Notes: generated by a model from the letters alone, not told the origin. 64,000 bases of DNA from Paenibacillus planticolens (GCF_013141725.1 NZ_WHNZ01000012.1:248001-312000); one strand, 5' to 3'. Shown: positions 8,080 through 17,951, counted from the first letter of the stretch. Made by a program: numbers and translations.

Positions 8080-9375
8080 TTAACCAATTAATTTGTCGAA
8101 GCACAGTTCAAACTCGCGTTTAATTTTTTCTTCATCCATCGTCAAGCATTCGCCTTTGCGAACAAGCCATTTGCCATCGACACAGACATCAACAACATCC
8201 TTGGCGCACGCGGAGTAAACAACGTGAGAAACGAAATCTGTTTTTGGCAAGAAGTGCGGCTGATCGATATCCAGTGCGATAAAGTCAGCTTTCATACCTG
8301 GCTGCAGGAGGCCTACGTTATCCAACCAGACGGATTCCGCTCCCATTTTCGTTCCCAGCAGAAGTGCTTCTGCGGCCGGTACAGCCAGCGGATCACCGGA
8401 AACACCTTTGTGAATTAACGCCGCAAGTCTCATTTCTTCGAACATATCCAAATTGTTGTTGGAAGCTGCGCCATCTGTTCCAAGCGATACCTTCACGCCT
8501 GCGCGAAGCAGTTCCGGTACACGGGCTACGCCGCTGGCAAGTTTCAAGTTGCTTCCCGGATTGTGAGAGACGCGGACGTCATACTGCTTCAAAACAGAGA
8601 TTTCTTCGTCCGTTAAATGTACGCCGTGCGCTACGAGCGTCGGTCTGCTGAACACGCCGATCTTCTCTAAATGGACAACCGGACGCAAACCGTATTGATC
8701 CACATTGCCTTGTACCTCGCGGCTTGTCTCCGACATATGGGTATGAATCGGCAAGTTCAAATCATGAGCAGCTTGAACGATTCGTTCAATATATTCCGGA
8801 GGACACGTGTAAGGCGCATGAGGAGACATCATCGTCGTGATTCTGCCATTCGCAGCCCCATGCCAGCTTTTTGCAAACTCAGAAGCGTCTTTCAGTTTAG
8901 CCGTCTGTACATCGGGCGGGCACAATCCGATAACGCCGCGTGCAAGAACGCCGCGCATTCCGGACTCTTCGACTGCTTTCGCCACTTCATTCATATGGTC
9001 GTACATATCAACAAAGGTCGTAGTTCCGCCTTTCATCATTTCCAAAATAGAAAGACTGGTGCCCCATTTTACATCCATAGCGCTAAATTTAGCTTCCATC
9101 GGCCACATTTTCTCTTCCAACCAGATCTGGAGCGCTAAATCGTCCCCATATCCTCTGAGCAGCGACATCGCCGCGTGACCATGCGTATTGACGAGTCCAG
9201 GCATATAAAGCTTGTTCGTCCCATCGATCACTTCATCGTAGTTTTCCTTAGGCTCAGGAGTTTGTTCGCCGATATATGTAATAAGATCGCCTTCTATAAC
9301 CATAGAGCCTTTAATCCATGATTTTCCTTCAATAGTAGAAATAAAATGGCCATTCGTAATTAATGTTTTTTTCAT
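8080..9375 (-). CDS. mtaD: 5-methylthioadenosine/S-adenosylhomocysteine deaminase
   Basis: This amidohydrolase deaminates methylthioadenosine and S-adenosylhomocysteine to inosine forms in purine and methionine salvage. The first metal motif NTHGHAAM occurs near residue 63. It is followed by SPHAPYTCPP, the HTHMSET motif and VAHGVHL, with the metal-binding aspartate in LGTDGAASNNNLD. The 431-residue length is normal. It probably cooperates with the mtn genes at the left edge, although they are transcribed the other way. GAGGG lies nine bases before the ATG. The upstream gap is shared with the divergent phosphate genes. Confidence 0.93.
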   Translation of the reverse strand: MKKTLITNGHFISTIEGKSWIKGSMVIEGDLITYIGEQTPEPKENYDEVIDGTNKLYMPGLVNTHGHAAMSLLRGYGDDLALQIWLEEKMWPMEAKFSAMDVKWGTSLSILEMMKGGTTTFVDMYDHMNEVAKAVEESGMRGVLARGVIGLCPPDVQTAKLKDASEFAKSWHGAANGRITTMMSPHAPYTCPPEYIERIVQAAHDLNLPIHTHMSETSREVQGNVDQYGLRPVVHLEKIGVFSRPTLVAHGVHLTDEEISVLKQYDVRVSHNPGSNLKLASGVARVPELLRAGVKVSLGTDGAASNNNLDMFEEMRLAALIHKGVSGDPLAVPAAEALLLGTKMGAESVWLDNVGLLQPGMKADFIALDIDQPHFLPKTDFVSHVVYSACAKDVVDVCVDGKWLVRKGECLTMDEEKIKREFELCFDKLIG

Positions 9376-9619
9376 ACTAAAATACCCTCTCTATGCTCAT
9401 TCTAAGTTAAACACTGCTTAATAAACTTTACATCTTCAGGCTTGTAAAATCAAGGAAGCATCCAATGTTAAGAAATTGTAAAATGTCACGGAATTTTGGT
9501 TGCTTTCGGTCCAATTATTATGATATTTTTAACTTCGTGAGTTTTTTCTACAATTTGGTCCAATTCTCTCGTAAATTCGATCAAAATCTTGTACATATAG
9601 TAAAAACTAGGAGGCTATT

Positions 9620-10246
9620 ATGACCACATTATTCACAAAAAAAAATGAAGTCGATTTCTTGCAACTGCTTATCCGGGCCGCAGAGAACGCACTTCAAACC
9701 GCTCAGCTGTTTCGCACGGCGATGATGGGTGACAAACCGCCAGTAGACTACGTTCAGCCAATCCACGATTTAGAACATGCAGGCGACTCCATTACCCACG
9801 AAATTTTCAAAGGTTTGAATAAAGTTTTCATTACGCCGATCGATCGCGAGGACATCATGATTCTTGCCTCCAAAGTGGATGATGTCACGGATGGAATCGA
9901 AGCTACCATTGCCCGTTTTGACTATTTAAACGTCTCCCACACAGATACGTATATGAGAGACTTCTCGGCAGTCATTGTAGATTCGTGCCAACATATGCTA
10001 GACGCGTTCAAACTGCTCGCGAAGAAAAAATACATGCAAATTCCTGAGCACACCGTTGCAATTAACTCCCTCGAAAATGATGGCGATCGCTTAATGCGCG
10101 AAGGAATCCGCCAAATTTTCATCACTCGCAAAGACCCCTACGAGGACTTCAAACTGAAAGAAATCTACGAGCGCTTGGAAGAAACAACAGACGCTTGCGA
10201 AGACGTAGCCAATATCCTAGACAGCGTTGTACTTCGTTATTCATAG
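9620..10246 (+). CDS. DUF47 family (PhoU-like) phosphate transport accessory protein
   Basis: This 208-residue all-helical protein belongs to the DUF47 group related to PhoU. Members are usually encoded next to low-affinity PiT phosphate transporters and are thought to modulate them. Typical acidic/His metal-binding segments are present: HDLEHAGDSITHE near residue 49 and SLENDGDRLMREG near residue 150. The start has AGGAGG at a good distance. The transporter begins 63 bases downstream, so the two form an operon. Confidence 0.9.
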   Translation: MTTLFTKKNEVDFLQLLIRAAENALQTAQLFRTAMMGDKPPVDYVQPIHDLEHAGDSITHEIFKGLNKVFITPIDREDIMILASKVDDVTDGIEATIARFDYLNVSHTDTYMRDFSAVIVDSCQHMLDAFKLLAKKKYMQIPEHTVAINSLENDGDRLMREGIRQIFITRKDPYEDFKLKEIYERLEETTDACEDVANILDSVVLRYS

Positions 10247-10309
10247 GGCTGTGCGGTTCATCTGCACGAGAAGATCGTTTTTTGAGTGGAAAGCTCTTAG
10301 GAGGAAATC

Positions 10310-11311
10310 ATGTTAACTTATTTAATCATAATTGTTGTACTAGCCTTGCTCTTTGATTTCATTAATGGATTTCACGATACAGCCAATGCCATTGCGACTT
10401 CGATATCTACGCGCGCTCTTAGCCCGCGGGTAGCCATTGCTATGGCAGCCACTCTTAATTTTATCGGGGCGATGGTGTCCTCGAAAGTTGCCAAAACCGT
10501 GGGAGGAAGCATTGCCAACCCGGCTAAAATTGAGAACGGCGTTGAAATCGTAATCGCAGCCTTACTGGCAGCCATTATTTGGAACTTGCTAACATGGTAT
10601 CTTGCCATTCCTTCTTCCTCCTCTCATACACTGCTCGGCGCTCTCGCGGGTGCGGTTATCGCCGGAGCCGGCGTCAACTCAGTGAACTGGAGCGGCTTCA
10701 CCCAAATCATTATCATTTTGATTCTGTCACCAATCATTGCTTTCGCACTTGGTTACGTCATTATGATTTTGATCAAGTACATCGTCATATGGTCCGGAAA
10801 TAAATCGCGATCAAAGCTCAACCGTATCTTCAGAACGTTGCAGATCCTCTCTGCCGGATTGCTTTCCTACTCACACGGCGGTAATGACGCACAGAAAGCA
10901 ATGGGCATTATCGTGTTTGGTCTGGTTGCAGCCGGTGTGCAAACGGATCTGAACGTACCGCTCTGGGTCAAAATTTCAGCAGCCTTGGCAATGGGTCTTG
11001 GAACCTCGATCGGCGGATGGAAAATCATTAAAACCGTTTCCGGAAAAATCGTTAAAATCGAACCGATTAACGGTTTCGCATCCGACCTGACATCGTCGCT
11101 TGTCATTCAATTCTCGACTCATATCGGTAAACCTTTATCAACAACTCATGTTATCTCCTCAGCCATTATCGGGACAGGCAGTGTTATGCGGTTCCATGAA
11201 GTACAATGGGGGACCGTAAGCCGCATGCTGATTACTTGGGTCATTACCATTCCGATCTCTATCGCGCTTGCTTACACGCTATACTTCCTTATCTTCAGAC
11301 TTATTTTCTAA
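10310..11311 (+). CDS. pit: PiT family inorganic phosphate transporter
   Basis: This membrane protein takes up phosphate (as a metal-phosphate complex or with protons or sodium). It has 333 residues and about ten hydrophobic segments. The duplicated PiT signature is visible as DFINGFHDTANAIATSISTR near residue 17 and SYSHGGNDAQKAMGII near residue 186. The motif PSSSSHTLLGALAGA lies between the repeats and its equivalent KPLSTTHVISSAI near the C terminus. AGGAGG precedes the start. A strong terminator follows. Confidence 0.95.
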   Translation: MLTYLIIIVVLALLFDFINGFHDTANAIATSISTRALSPRVAIAMAATLNFIGAMVSSKVAKTVGGSIANPAKIENGVEIVIAALLAAIIWNLLTWYLAIPSSSSHTLLGALAGAVIAGAGVNSVNWSGFTQIIIILILSPIIAFALGYVIMILIKYIVIWSGNKSRSKLNRIFRTLQILSAGLLSYSHGGNDAQKAMGIIVFGLVAAGVQTDLNVPLWVKISAALAMGLGTSIGGWKIIKTVSGKIVKIEPINGFASDLTSSLVIQFSTHIGKPLSTTHVISSAIIGTGSVMRFHEVQWGTVSRMLITWVITIPISIALAYTLYFLIFRLIF

Positions 11312-11315
11312 AAAG

Positions 11316-11348
11316 AAAGACCGTCAGGAAAATCCTGACGGTCTTTTT
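11316..11348. terminator. bidirectional terminator between pit and rex
   Basis: A perfect 14-base-pair stem (AAAGACCGTCAGGA and its complement) with a three-base loop is flanked by A and T runs. It separates the convergent pit and rex genes. Confidence 0.92.
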
Positions 11349-11361
11349 GCGTGTAAGTCCA

Positions 11362-11982
11362 TTAATCCAAATAATAAGCTAAGCTTTGAAGCTCCGTTGT
11401 AAAGTCTGCATAGTGTACACGAACTTCAGGCGGAACCTTGATAATGACAGGAGCGAAATTCAGAATAGCCTCAATGCCGCAATCTACGAACTGATTGGCC
11501 ACATTTTGAGCTTCGTCCGCAGGTACCGTAATGATGCCGATCCGAACGCCAAGCTCCGATAAGACAGCTTTCATCCCACTCATGGGTTGAACCGTCAAAT
11601 TATTAATGGTCTCTCCCGTTTTACTGGGCATGGCATCAAAAACAGCGACAATTTTCATATCATTTCGCAAGTAAGTATTATAATTGCATAAGGCGCGGCC
11701 AAGATTGCCCGCTCCGACAAGAGCGACTTGAATATGCCGGTCCAACTTGAGAATCTGTCTAATCTTCTCGATCAAGTAGGCGATATCATAGCCGATGCCT
11801 TTCTTCCCGAACTCCCCGAAATAGGCCAAATCCTTTCGAATCTGAGCAGGATTCAGATCAAGTTTTTGACCCAAATCCTGTGAAGACACTGTTGCGACAT
11901 TTTTCATGGCAAGCTCATTTAGAAAACGTAGATAAATGGGCAGCCTGCGAACAACGGCCTCCGATATTTTTTGTGATTTCAT
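11362..11982 (-). CDS. rex: Rex, redox-sensing transcriptional repressor
   Basis: Rex senses the NADH/NAD+ ratio and represses fermentation and respiration genes when NADH is low. The N-terminal 80 residues form the winged-helix domain. The Rossmann domain starts near residue 85 with ALVGAGNLGRAL, and a C-terminal swapped helix ends the protein. The ATG at 11982 is preferred over one 21 bases upstream because GGGGGAGG lies seven bases before it and it overlaps the dinG stop as ATGA. The length is then 206. Targets could include qcrABC or hbd-ackA in this window, but I found no convincing Rex operator. Confidence 0.93.
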   Translation of the reverse strand: MKSQKISEAVVRRLPIYLRFLNELAMKNVATVSSQDLGQKLDLNPAQIRKDLAYFGEFGKKGIGYDIAYLIEKIRQILKLDRHIQVALVGAGNLGRALCNYNTYLRNDMKIVAVFDAMPSKTGETINNLTVQPMSGMKAVLSELGVRIGIITVPADEAQNVANQFVDCGIEAILNFAPVIIKVPPEVRVHYADFTTELQSLAYYLD

Positions 11983-14840
11983 TTCTGAACCTCCCCCATC
12001 CACTGCTCAATCCTTGGCAGCATTTGTTCCGTTTTCATATGCTCGATTTTGGGTCCGGGCAGCGAATAGAGGAAATGCTTGCCATAGAAGGTTTCAATCA
12101 CGCGTGTATCGTAAATGATCACAATGCCCTTATCCGAAGCGCGTCTGACTAGCCGGCCAAAGCCTTGTTTAAAGCGAATGACCGCTTGCGGCACTGAAAA
12201 TTTCATGAACGGGTTTTCGTTGCGTTTCTTAATATTTTCGCATTTAGCCTCAACCAGCGGATGATTCGGCGGTTGGAACGGCAAACGGATAATCGCTAGA
12301 CAGCTCAGCGCGTCACCTGGAATGTCTACGCCTTCCCAGAATGAGCTGGTGCCCAGCAGGACGCACATTTTGTTGTCCTGGAACATGCGGGTCAGCTTGC
12401 TGCGGTTACCGCTGTCTACGCCTTGACCGAGAACTGTAATGCCGTACGGCTTCAAGTAATCTTTCATGCCGGCATAAATCTGCTTAAGCATCCGATTCGA
12501 TGTAAACAAAATAAGCATTCGGCCTTTAGTCACGATGGCCACTTCACTGAGCGACTCAATAAGAGATGCGATAAAGACGGGATCGCCGGCGCCTTTAATC
12601 GTAGGGAAATCCCGTGGGATGACAACCAGCGCTTGCTCCCGGTAGTTAAACGGAGAAGGCAGCTGGACCGTCTTAAGCTTGCCGCTCTCTTCGTCCTGCG
12701 GGATAACCAGCCCCAATTGATCAGCTGAATACTGAAACGATTTATTCACGGACAAGGTTGCTGAGGTCATAATGATGCTGTCCTTCGTTTCAAAGAAATG
12801 CTGTTGAAGCAAGCCGCTCACATCGGTCGGTACCGAGATGAGCTGCAGCGATTTCGCTTTGGCGTAGGTCCCCGCTTCCATCCAGTACACATAGCCTTCA
12901 TCGGCCATTTTCATAAAGAAATGCAGCGCATCCCGATGCTCATAGAGCTCTTTCACAGTCCCGTTAAGGTCCGTAACTAATCCTTGGACGCCAAAAGCTT
13001 CCTGATGCTCCTTCACATCGCTCAGCAATTTATCTAGCGTGCGAAGCAGATCATTGGCATTCAAATAAATATTATCTTCCATCGTCAGCAGCTCGTGCCA
13101 ATTGTTAGGCAAAGTCTCCGGCTTCATACGCAAAACATAAGTGGAATTCTCCGTTTGCGACGGATCGCTTTTGGAGGAAAGCAGCTCATAAAGCGATTCG
13201 CTTAACCGTTCCCAATCCTCTTTCATTTGCACGATTTTGGGAAAGAGGCCGTCAATCGTATGGCTCCAAGCTGCTGCACGCTCCTGCTGCTCATCCGCTT
13301 TCTGCAGCCGAAACCGCAGCATCGGCAGCTGACCGCTTCGATTGTCTTTATAGAGCCAAGTCAACGAATGGTACATCGCCGAGGAATGCAGCTCAATTCC
13401 CAAGTGTTTGGAGGCTACTTCCTCAAAATGATGCGCCTCATCAATCACAAGGTGTTTGTAAGCCGGCAGAAGGCGGTTCTCCGCTTTCATATCCGTGAAT
13501 AAAAGAGAATGATTCGTAATGACCACATCAGCCGTATTGGCGTCGTTACGGGCGCGATGATAGAAGCATTTTTTGTACCATGGGCACATGCGGTTTAAAC
13601 ATGAGTCCGTATCGCTGGCAACCGAATACCAGAATTGAGCCCCTTTATTCCCAAAATGCAGCTCCTCTTCATCACCGTACTCCGTCTCGCTGAGCCATAC
13701 GACCATTTGAGCGGCCGTTAACGGGTCTTCCTTGCCATTCTCGTAATCGCGCGTTGTCAGCTTCGTCTCAAATTTGCGCAAGCATAAGTAATGGCTTCTC
13801 CCTTTGAGCACCGCGGCTTTGAACGGCACAGGGAAAATCTCCTTGAGCAGCGGAATATCCCGCTCTCTAAGCTGTTCCTGCAGATTGATGGTGTGCGTGG
13901 AAACAACCACTTTCTTCTCATACTTGATGCCATAATAAAGGGCCGGAATCAAATAGCCAAGTGATTTGCCCGTACCCGTGCCCGCCTCAATCATCAAATG
14001 CTGATCGTTCCTAAGAGACTTCTCCACTTCATAGATCATTTGCTCTTGGGACTCACGTTCTTCAAAAATCTCAAACTTTTGTTGAAGAGCCGTTTTTAAG
14101 CCCTGTTGGAAATGTTTAAAAGATGGCCCTAGCCCGTCTTCATCCGAAGCCGAGCGAATCTCATCCTCTTCTCCCCAATCCGTGACGTTCAGTGTAAATT
14201 GACGGAAATAGCGATGGGTTTCCGTATCTACGCTCGTAATCGATTCTTTATATAGACATATTTCTTCCAAAAACCAGCCTAAGTCACTGGAACTGTTTTC
14301 GTAAATATGCTGCAATCTCTGAACGGTAAGCAATGGCAGACCTAGCAGCCTTTCCAAACAAACAATCCAGATTTCCGCTGTCACTTCCGCGTCGCTATCG
14401 GCTTGATGGGGCCTTTCATGATCAATCCCGAATAATCCGGCTACCATGCTCAGTTGAAGACTGGAAATGGACGGAAACAAGATGCGCAGCATATCCATCG
14501 TATCGAGTACCCGGCCTGAAAATGGCGGATAGCCGGTTTTCGTCAGCCCCTTTTGCAGAAAGGACAGGTCAAAAGCGGCATGGTGGGCGACAAGCACACA
14601 ATCGAACAATAGCGGAAACATATCCGACATCACTTGATCAAGCGTTGGCGCGTCTGCCACCATTTCGTCCGTAATGCCCGTAAGTGTTGTAATGGAAGAA
14701 GGTATACCGATCCCTGGATTGACCAGAGAAGTATACCTGTCGATAATTTGAAATTGATCTATAATGACCAGTCCAACCTGGATGATTTCATCCGCAGGCT
14801 GACTTCCTGTCGTTTCAAAATCTAAAACTGCAAATTTCAT
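11979..14840 (-). CDS. dinG: DinG family ATP-dependent helicase with DEDDh exonuclease domain and Fe-S cysteines
   Basis: This is a 953-residue XPD/DinG superfamily 2 helicase fused to an N-terminal DnaQ-type 3'-5' exonuclease. The exonuclease shows DFETTG at the start, then HHAAFD and HQADSD, giving a full DEDDh set. The helicase part has Walker A EAGTGTGKS near residue 286, DEAH at about 467-470, the motif GTSSFWEGVDIPG and the motif QGFGRLVRR. Four cysteines spaced C-x60-C-x4-C-x5-C (353, 414, 419, 425) lie where E. coli DinG binds its 4Fe-4S cluster. The annotated start is ATG; an upstream in-frame TTG is possible. The gene overlaps rex by four bases. Confidence 0.93.
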   Translation of the reverse strand: MKFAVLDFETTGSQPADEIIQVGLVIIDQFQIIDRYTSLVNPGIGIPSSITTLTGITDEMVADAPTLDQVMSDMFPLLFDCVLVAHHAAFDLSFLQKGLTKTGYPPFSGRVLDTMDMLRILFPSISSLQLSMVAGLFGIDHERPHQADSDAEVTAEIWIVCLERLLGLPLLTVQRLQHIYENSSSDLGWFLEEICLYKESITSVDTETHRYFRQFTLNVTDWGEEDEIRSASDEDGLGPSFKHFQQGLKTALQQKFEIFEERESQEQMIYEVEKSLRNDQHLMIEAGTGTGKSLGYLIPALYYGIKYEKKVVVSTHTINLQEQLRERDIPLLKEIFPVPFKAAVLKGRSHYLCLRKFETKLTTRDYENGKEDPLTAAQMVVWLSETEYGDEEELHFGNKGAQFWYSVASDTDSCLNRMCPWYKKCFYHRARNDANTADVVITNHSLLFTDMKAENRLLPAYKHLVIDEAHHFEEVASKHLGIELHSSAMYHSLTWLYKDNRSGQLPMLRFRLQKADEQQERAAAWSHTIDGLFPKIVQMKEDWERLSESLYELLSSKSDPSQTENSTYVLRMKPETLPNNWHELLTMEDNIYLNANDLLRTLDKLLSDVKEHQEAFGVQGLVTDLNGTVKELYEHRDALHFFMKMADEGYVYWMEAGTYAKAKSLQLISVPTDVSGLLQQHFFETKDSIIMTSATLSVNKSFQYSADQLGLVIPQDEESGKLKTVQLPSPFNYREQALVVIPRDFPTIKGAGDPVFIASLIESLSEVAIVTKGRMLILFTSNRMLKQIYAGMKDYLKPYGITVLGQGVDSGNRSKLTRMFQDNKMCVLLGTSSFWEGVDIPGDALSCLAIIRLPFQPPNHPLVEAKCENIKKRNENPFMKFSVPQAVIRFKQGFGRLVRRASDKGIVIIYDTRVIETFYGKHFLYSLPGPKIEHMKTEQMLPRIEQWMGEVQK

Positions 14841-14929
14841 GACGTGTATCTTCAATCCCTTCGTCCTGCACTTCTCCTAGCATACCAAATCTTCTTAGGA
14901 AAAGGGAATACCTAGTTCGTCACTTTGCT

Positions 14930-15523
14930 TTAGGATTCGTCCAAATTAATGAGCGGCTCCATACATGACGGGTCGGTATGATACGCTTTTTGAAAATATT
15001 CAAACGCTTTTTCCATATTGTGATTTTGAACTTGAATACAACCCATGGCGTTGTAGGAAATGGCCTTCATTTTTGAATTGTCCGTTAAGGGCAGCAGGAA
15101 TTTGAAGTGCTGGTACGCTTCTCCAAACTCCCCTTTGCGCAGATGTCCCATCGCCAAATAAACCCTTGCCAACAAGAAATCCGGCTGCCTCCGAATCAAA
15201 GCTTCAAATTCTTTGATCGCCTGATCATACATATAAAGCTTGTAGTACCCTTGGCCGCGAACGAACTCATCCGTTTGCTTCCCGGACAGATCAAGATCCA
15301 TCAGTTCCTTATGAAGGGTTTGGGTGCTGATCGGCACGGCCCCATAAAACTTTCCCAGTTTCTCCTCAAAAAGCAGCCATGCCTCGATGAACTCATCGCT
15401 CATCGTCTTCAACACCTGCAACTGCTCGTCAAGCTCCGCTTTTTTCTCCACATCACTATTCGGATATTCTTTTTGGATTTCTTCCAAAACCTCGTTCATT
15501 GTGGAAAATAAATGCTTAAACAT
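14930..15523 (-). CDS. tetratricopeptide repeat protein
   Basis: This 197-residue cytoplasmic protein has two or three TPR-like helix pairs in its second half: YYKLYMYDQAIKEFEALIRR, then FLLARVYLAMGHLRKGEFGEAYQHF, and AMGCIQVQNHNMEKAFEYF. TPR proteins mediate protein contacts; no partner is known here. The start MFKHLF is chosen because AAGGTGGG lies at a usable distance, while an ATG four codons upstream touches that site. It lies between panD and dinG and is probably cotranscribed with them. Confidence 0.75.
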   Translation of the reverse strand: MFKHLFSTMNEVLEEIQKEYPNSDVEKKAELDEQLQVLKTMSDEFIEAWLLFEEKLGKFYGAVPISTQTLHKELMDLDLSGKQTDEFVRGQGYYKLYMYDQAIKEFEALIRRQPDFLLARVYLAMGHLRKGEFGEAYQHFKFLLPLTDNSKMKAISYNAMGCIQVQNHNMEKAFEYFQKAYHTDPSCMEPLINLDES

Positions 15524-15602
15524 TTGGCATCCCACCTTTGCTTCGAAAGCTTATCCTCATTCTTTGTAAACAGAGCCGATTTCATGCATGGAAATCACCA
15601 GC

Positions 15603-15986
15603 TTAAAGGATGGTTGAATGCTCTTCCGCTTTCAGCAGTTGGGCCACTTTATTGTTCGCATCCATGATAGCAACGGTCGGTTGATGCTTCTTCGCTTCTT
15701 CGTCGGTCATCATGGCATACGACATAATAATGACGGTATCTCCGGTCTGAACCAGACGGGCCGCCGCGCCGTTCAAACAGATAACCCCGGTTCCGCGGGG
15801 GCCGGGAATAATGTAGGTTTCCAGACGCGCCCCGTTGTTGTTATTCACAATTTGCACTTTCTCATTAGGCAGCATATCGACTAGATCGAGCAAATCTTCA
15901 TCAATCGTGATGCTCCCGATATAGTTCAAATTCGCTTCCGTTACGGTAGCGCGGTGAATCTTGGCTTTCATCATCGTGCGAAACAT
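15603..15986 (-). CDS. panD: aspartate 1-decarboxylase
   Basis: PanD makes beta-alanine from aspartate for pantothenate synthesis. It is a pyruvoyl enzyme that cleaves itself between Gly24 and Ser25. With the ATG at 15986 the motif YIGSIT places Gly-Ser exactly at 24-25 and gives the usual 127 residues. An in-frame GTG three codons upstream overlaps the panC stop but lies too close to the GAGG ribosome-binding site. Lys9, Arg54-region (ARLETY) and the NGAAARL segment are present. It is the last gene of panB-panC-panD. Confidence 0.96.
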   Translation of the reverse strand: MFRTMMKAKIHRATVTEANLNYIGSITIDEDLLDLVDMLPNEKVQIVNNNNGARLETYIIPGPRGTGVICLNGAAARLVQTGDTVIIMSYAMMTDEEAKKHQPTVAIMDANNKVAQLLKAEEHSTIL

Positions 15987-15991
15987 AAACT

Positions 15992-16873
15992 TCACTTCCT
16001 CAATTGTATAATAGCATTGTCGATTAGCCGGGTTTTGCCGAATTTGACAGCTAGAGCAATAATAACGGAATCGGTATGAGTGCTGCTTTCAAAAGTCTCT
16101 AAGGCCGGATAGGCAAGTACCTCCGCATAATCAATGACGGCTAGTGGCGCTGTGGCAATATGGCTCCTGACCAGACTCTCCAACTCACCTGCCGTAAAAC
16201 TGGATCTACCCCGTACGAATTCCTTTGCTAGTTCCAAAGATTGCGAAAGAACCAACGCTTGTTTCCGCTCTTCCTCCGTTAAGTACACATTGCGTGAACT
16301 CATCGCGAGGCCGTCCTTTTCACGCAATGTTGGACAAGGTACGATTTCGACAGCAAGATTGAGATCCTGTACCATCTGCTCGATCACGGCAACCTGCTGA
16401 GCGTCTTTGAGTCCGAAGAACGCTTGATCCGGCTGCACGATATGAAACAACTTGCTGACCACTGTCGCAACGCCGTCAAAATGTCCAGGACGCGACGCTC
16501 CGCAAAGATTTGATGTCAGTCCCGTCACACTAACGGTTGTCCGTGTCGGAGCCGGATACATTTCGCTGACGGATGGCATAAAAACAAGATCAGCGCCGGC
16601 TGCCTCCGCTACCTCAAGGTCTCTCTCCGTATTCCGCGGATACCGCTCAAAGTCCTCTCCAGGACCAAACTGAAGCGGATTGACAAAAATGCTCAACACC
16701 ACAAGCCCGCTTTGAGACCTGGCTTTGCGCAGCAAGCTGGCATGGCCTTCGTGCAGATAGCCCATTGTGGGCACAAAACCTACGGATCCATCATTTTTAC
16801 GTCGGTATTCTCTAATGCGAGAACGCAAATCGGCAATTGAATGAACCACTTCCATGGTTTGGATCGCTTTCAT
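15992..16873 (-). CDS. panC: pantothenate synthetase
   Basis: PanC joins pantoate and beta-alanine using ATP via a pantoyl adenylate. The HIGH-type motif appears as [15 protein letters not shown] near residues 34-48. The KMSKS-like signature is [14 protein letters not shown] near residue 188, and FFGLKDAQQ lies between them. The length of 293 is typical. AAGGAG at the end of panB lies about 12 bases before the ATG, so translation is probably coupled. Confidence 0.96.
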   Translation of the reverse strand: MKAIQTMEVVHSIADLRSRIREYRRKNDGSVGFVPTMGYLHEGHASLLRKARSQSGLVVLSIFVNPLQFGPGEDFERYPRNTERDLEVAEAAGADLVFMPSVSEMYPAPTRTTVSVTGLTSNLCGASRPGHFDGVATVVSKLFHIVQPDQAFFGLKDAQQVAVIEQMVQDLNLAVEIVPCPTLREKDGLAMSSRNVYLTEEERKQALVLSQSLELAKEFVRGRSSFTAGELESLVRSHIATAPLAVIDYAEVLAYPALETFESSTHTDSVIIALAVKFGKTRLIDNAIIQLRK

Positions 16874-16882
16874 GGCCGCTCA

Positions 16883-17737
16883 CTACTCCTTATCGCCGTA
16901 CAAGTATTGAACTACATCGTTATCCATATGAAACGTATTTTCAGGGGCGGGGAACGTCCGCGCTTTCACTTCTTTCACATATTCGCCAATGCCTGCTCGA
17001 ATAGTGTCCCCGATATTCGCGTAACTTTTTACAAACTTTCTGGGGGCACTGTCAGAACCATACTGTAGAAGATCATGGTAGACAAGCACTTGCCCATCGC
17101 AATTAACCCCTGAGCCGATGCCGATGGTCGGAATGGACAGCTGTTTGGTGATCCATTCGGCCAGTTCGTCAGTAACCAGCTCCAGAACAATGGCGAATGC
17201 TCCCGCTTCCTCGATCGCTTTCGCATCGCTCAGCAGCTTCTCCGCTTGCTCCGAGCTGCGGCCTTGTACGCGGAAACCGCCAAGCTGGTGGATCGATTGC
17301 GGCGTAAGACCAAGATGTCCGACAACAGGAACACCTGCTTCGGTGATCGCTTTGACCGTTGCCGCTATCTCCGCTCCGCCTTCGAGTTTCACCGCTTTGG
17401 CTCCACCTTCTTGCATTAATCGGGCGACGCCTTTAAGGGTTGTATCCAGACTTCCATGGTACGTCAAGAATGGCATATCCGCTACAATAAACGTATTGGA
17501 AGCTCCGCGTACCGCGGCTCGCGTTTGATAGACCATATCATCCAGCGTCACAGGCAAGGTCGAATCATATCCGAGCACAACGTTCCCCAGTGAATCACCG
17601 ACGAGAATTACATCAATGCCTGCTTCCTCCGACAATCGGGCAGACGGGTAATCATAAGCGGTTACCATCGTAATCGGTACGCCGTCCTGCTTCATTTTTC
17701 TCATTTTGGCTGTTGTAAGCGGCTTTCTCTTTTCCAT
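16883..17737 (-). CDS. panB: 3-methyl-2-oxobutanoate hydroxymethyltransferase
   Basis: PanB transfers a hydroxymethyl group from methylene-tetrahydrofolate to ketoisovalerate, the first committed step of pantothenate synthesis. The motif VTAYDYPSARL is near residue 24 and VGDSLGNVVLGYDSTLPVT, with the metal-binding Asp, near residue 46. The catalytic Glu is in KLEGG near residue 115, and GIGSGVNCDGQVLVYHD is near residue 205. The length of 284 is normal. It is the first gene of the pan operon, behind a structured leader and attenuator at 17765-17963. Confidence 0.96.
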   Translation of the reverse strand: MEKRKPLTTAKMRKMKQDGVPITMVTAYDYPSARLSEEAGIDVILVGDSLGNVVLGYDSTLPVTLDDMVYQTRAAVRGASNTFIVADMPFLTYHGSLDTTLKGVARLMQEGGAKAVKLEGGAEIAATVKAITEAGVPVVGHLGLTPQSIHQLGGFRVQGRSSEQAEKLLSDAKAIEEAGAFAIVLELVTDELAEWITKQLSIPTIGIGSGVNCDGQVLVYHDLLQYGSDSAPRKFVKSYANIGDTIRAGIGEYVKEVKARTFPAPENTFHMDNDVVQYLYGDKE

Positions 17738-17764
17738 TTGTATCCCAGCTTCCTCATCTAAAAT

Positions 17765-17951
17765 AAAAAAACCTTTTAGCTAAGAGCTAAAAGGATCGCA
17801 TGCAGAAAGAATCCAATGATCCTTCTGTCTCGGTCCCATAAGGCTCAGAGCAGAATCCAACATCTTGTTTACTCGTTATTTCGGCTTCAATCAAACCTGT
17901 TACTACGCTTGTATAGCAGCAAGTGCAGTTCCTTTAAGGATACCGCCTCGC
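17765..17951 (-). ncRNA. structured 5' leader of the pan operon, candidate pan RNA motif with attenuator
   Basis: The transcript runs from about 17951 to panB. A hairpin at 17823-17855 has arms TTCTGCTC and GAG-A-CAGAA with one bulged A and a 16-base loop containing GGGACC. An upstream hairpin has arms CTGCACTTG and CAAGCGTAG around a loop of eight. A pan motif hairpin with bulged adenines is known upstream of panB operons, including B. subtilis, and this hairpin is a candidate for it. AAGGATC just after the hairpin can pair with GATCCTT at the 5' arm of the downstream terminator. That gives mutually exclusive antiterminator and terminator folds. The class assignment is tentative. Confidence 0.5.
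17768..17794 (-). terminator. attenuator terminator in front of panB
   Basis: On the minus strand CCTTTTAGCT, a three-base loop and AGCTAAAAGG are followed by a run of seven T. It ends about 30 bases before the panB start, so it can only act as an attenuator of the pan operon. Confidence 0.85.

Noticed and set aside
17821..17880. T-box-like sequence TGGGACCGAGA in the pan leader
   Set aside because: It lacks the specifier-loop arrangement and the consensus AGGGTGGNACCGCG, and pan genes are not usual T-box targets; a pan motif is more likely.
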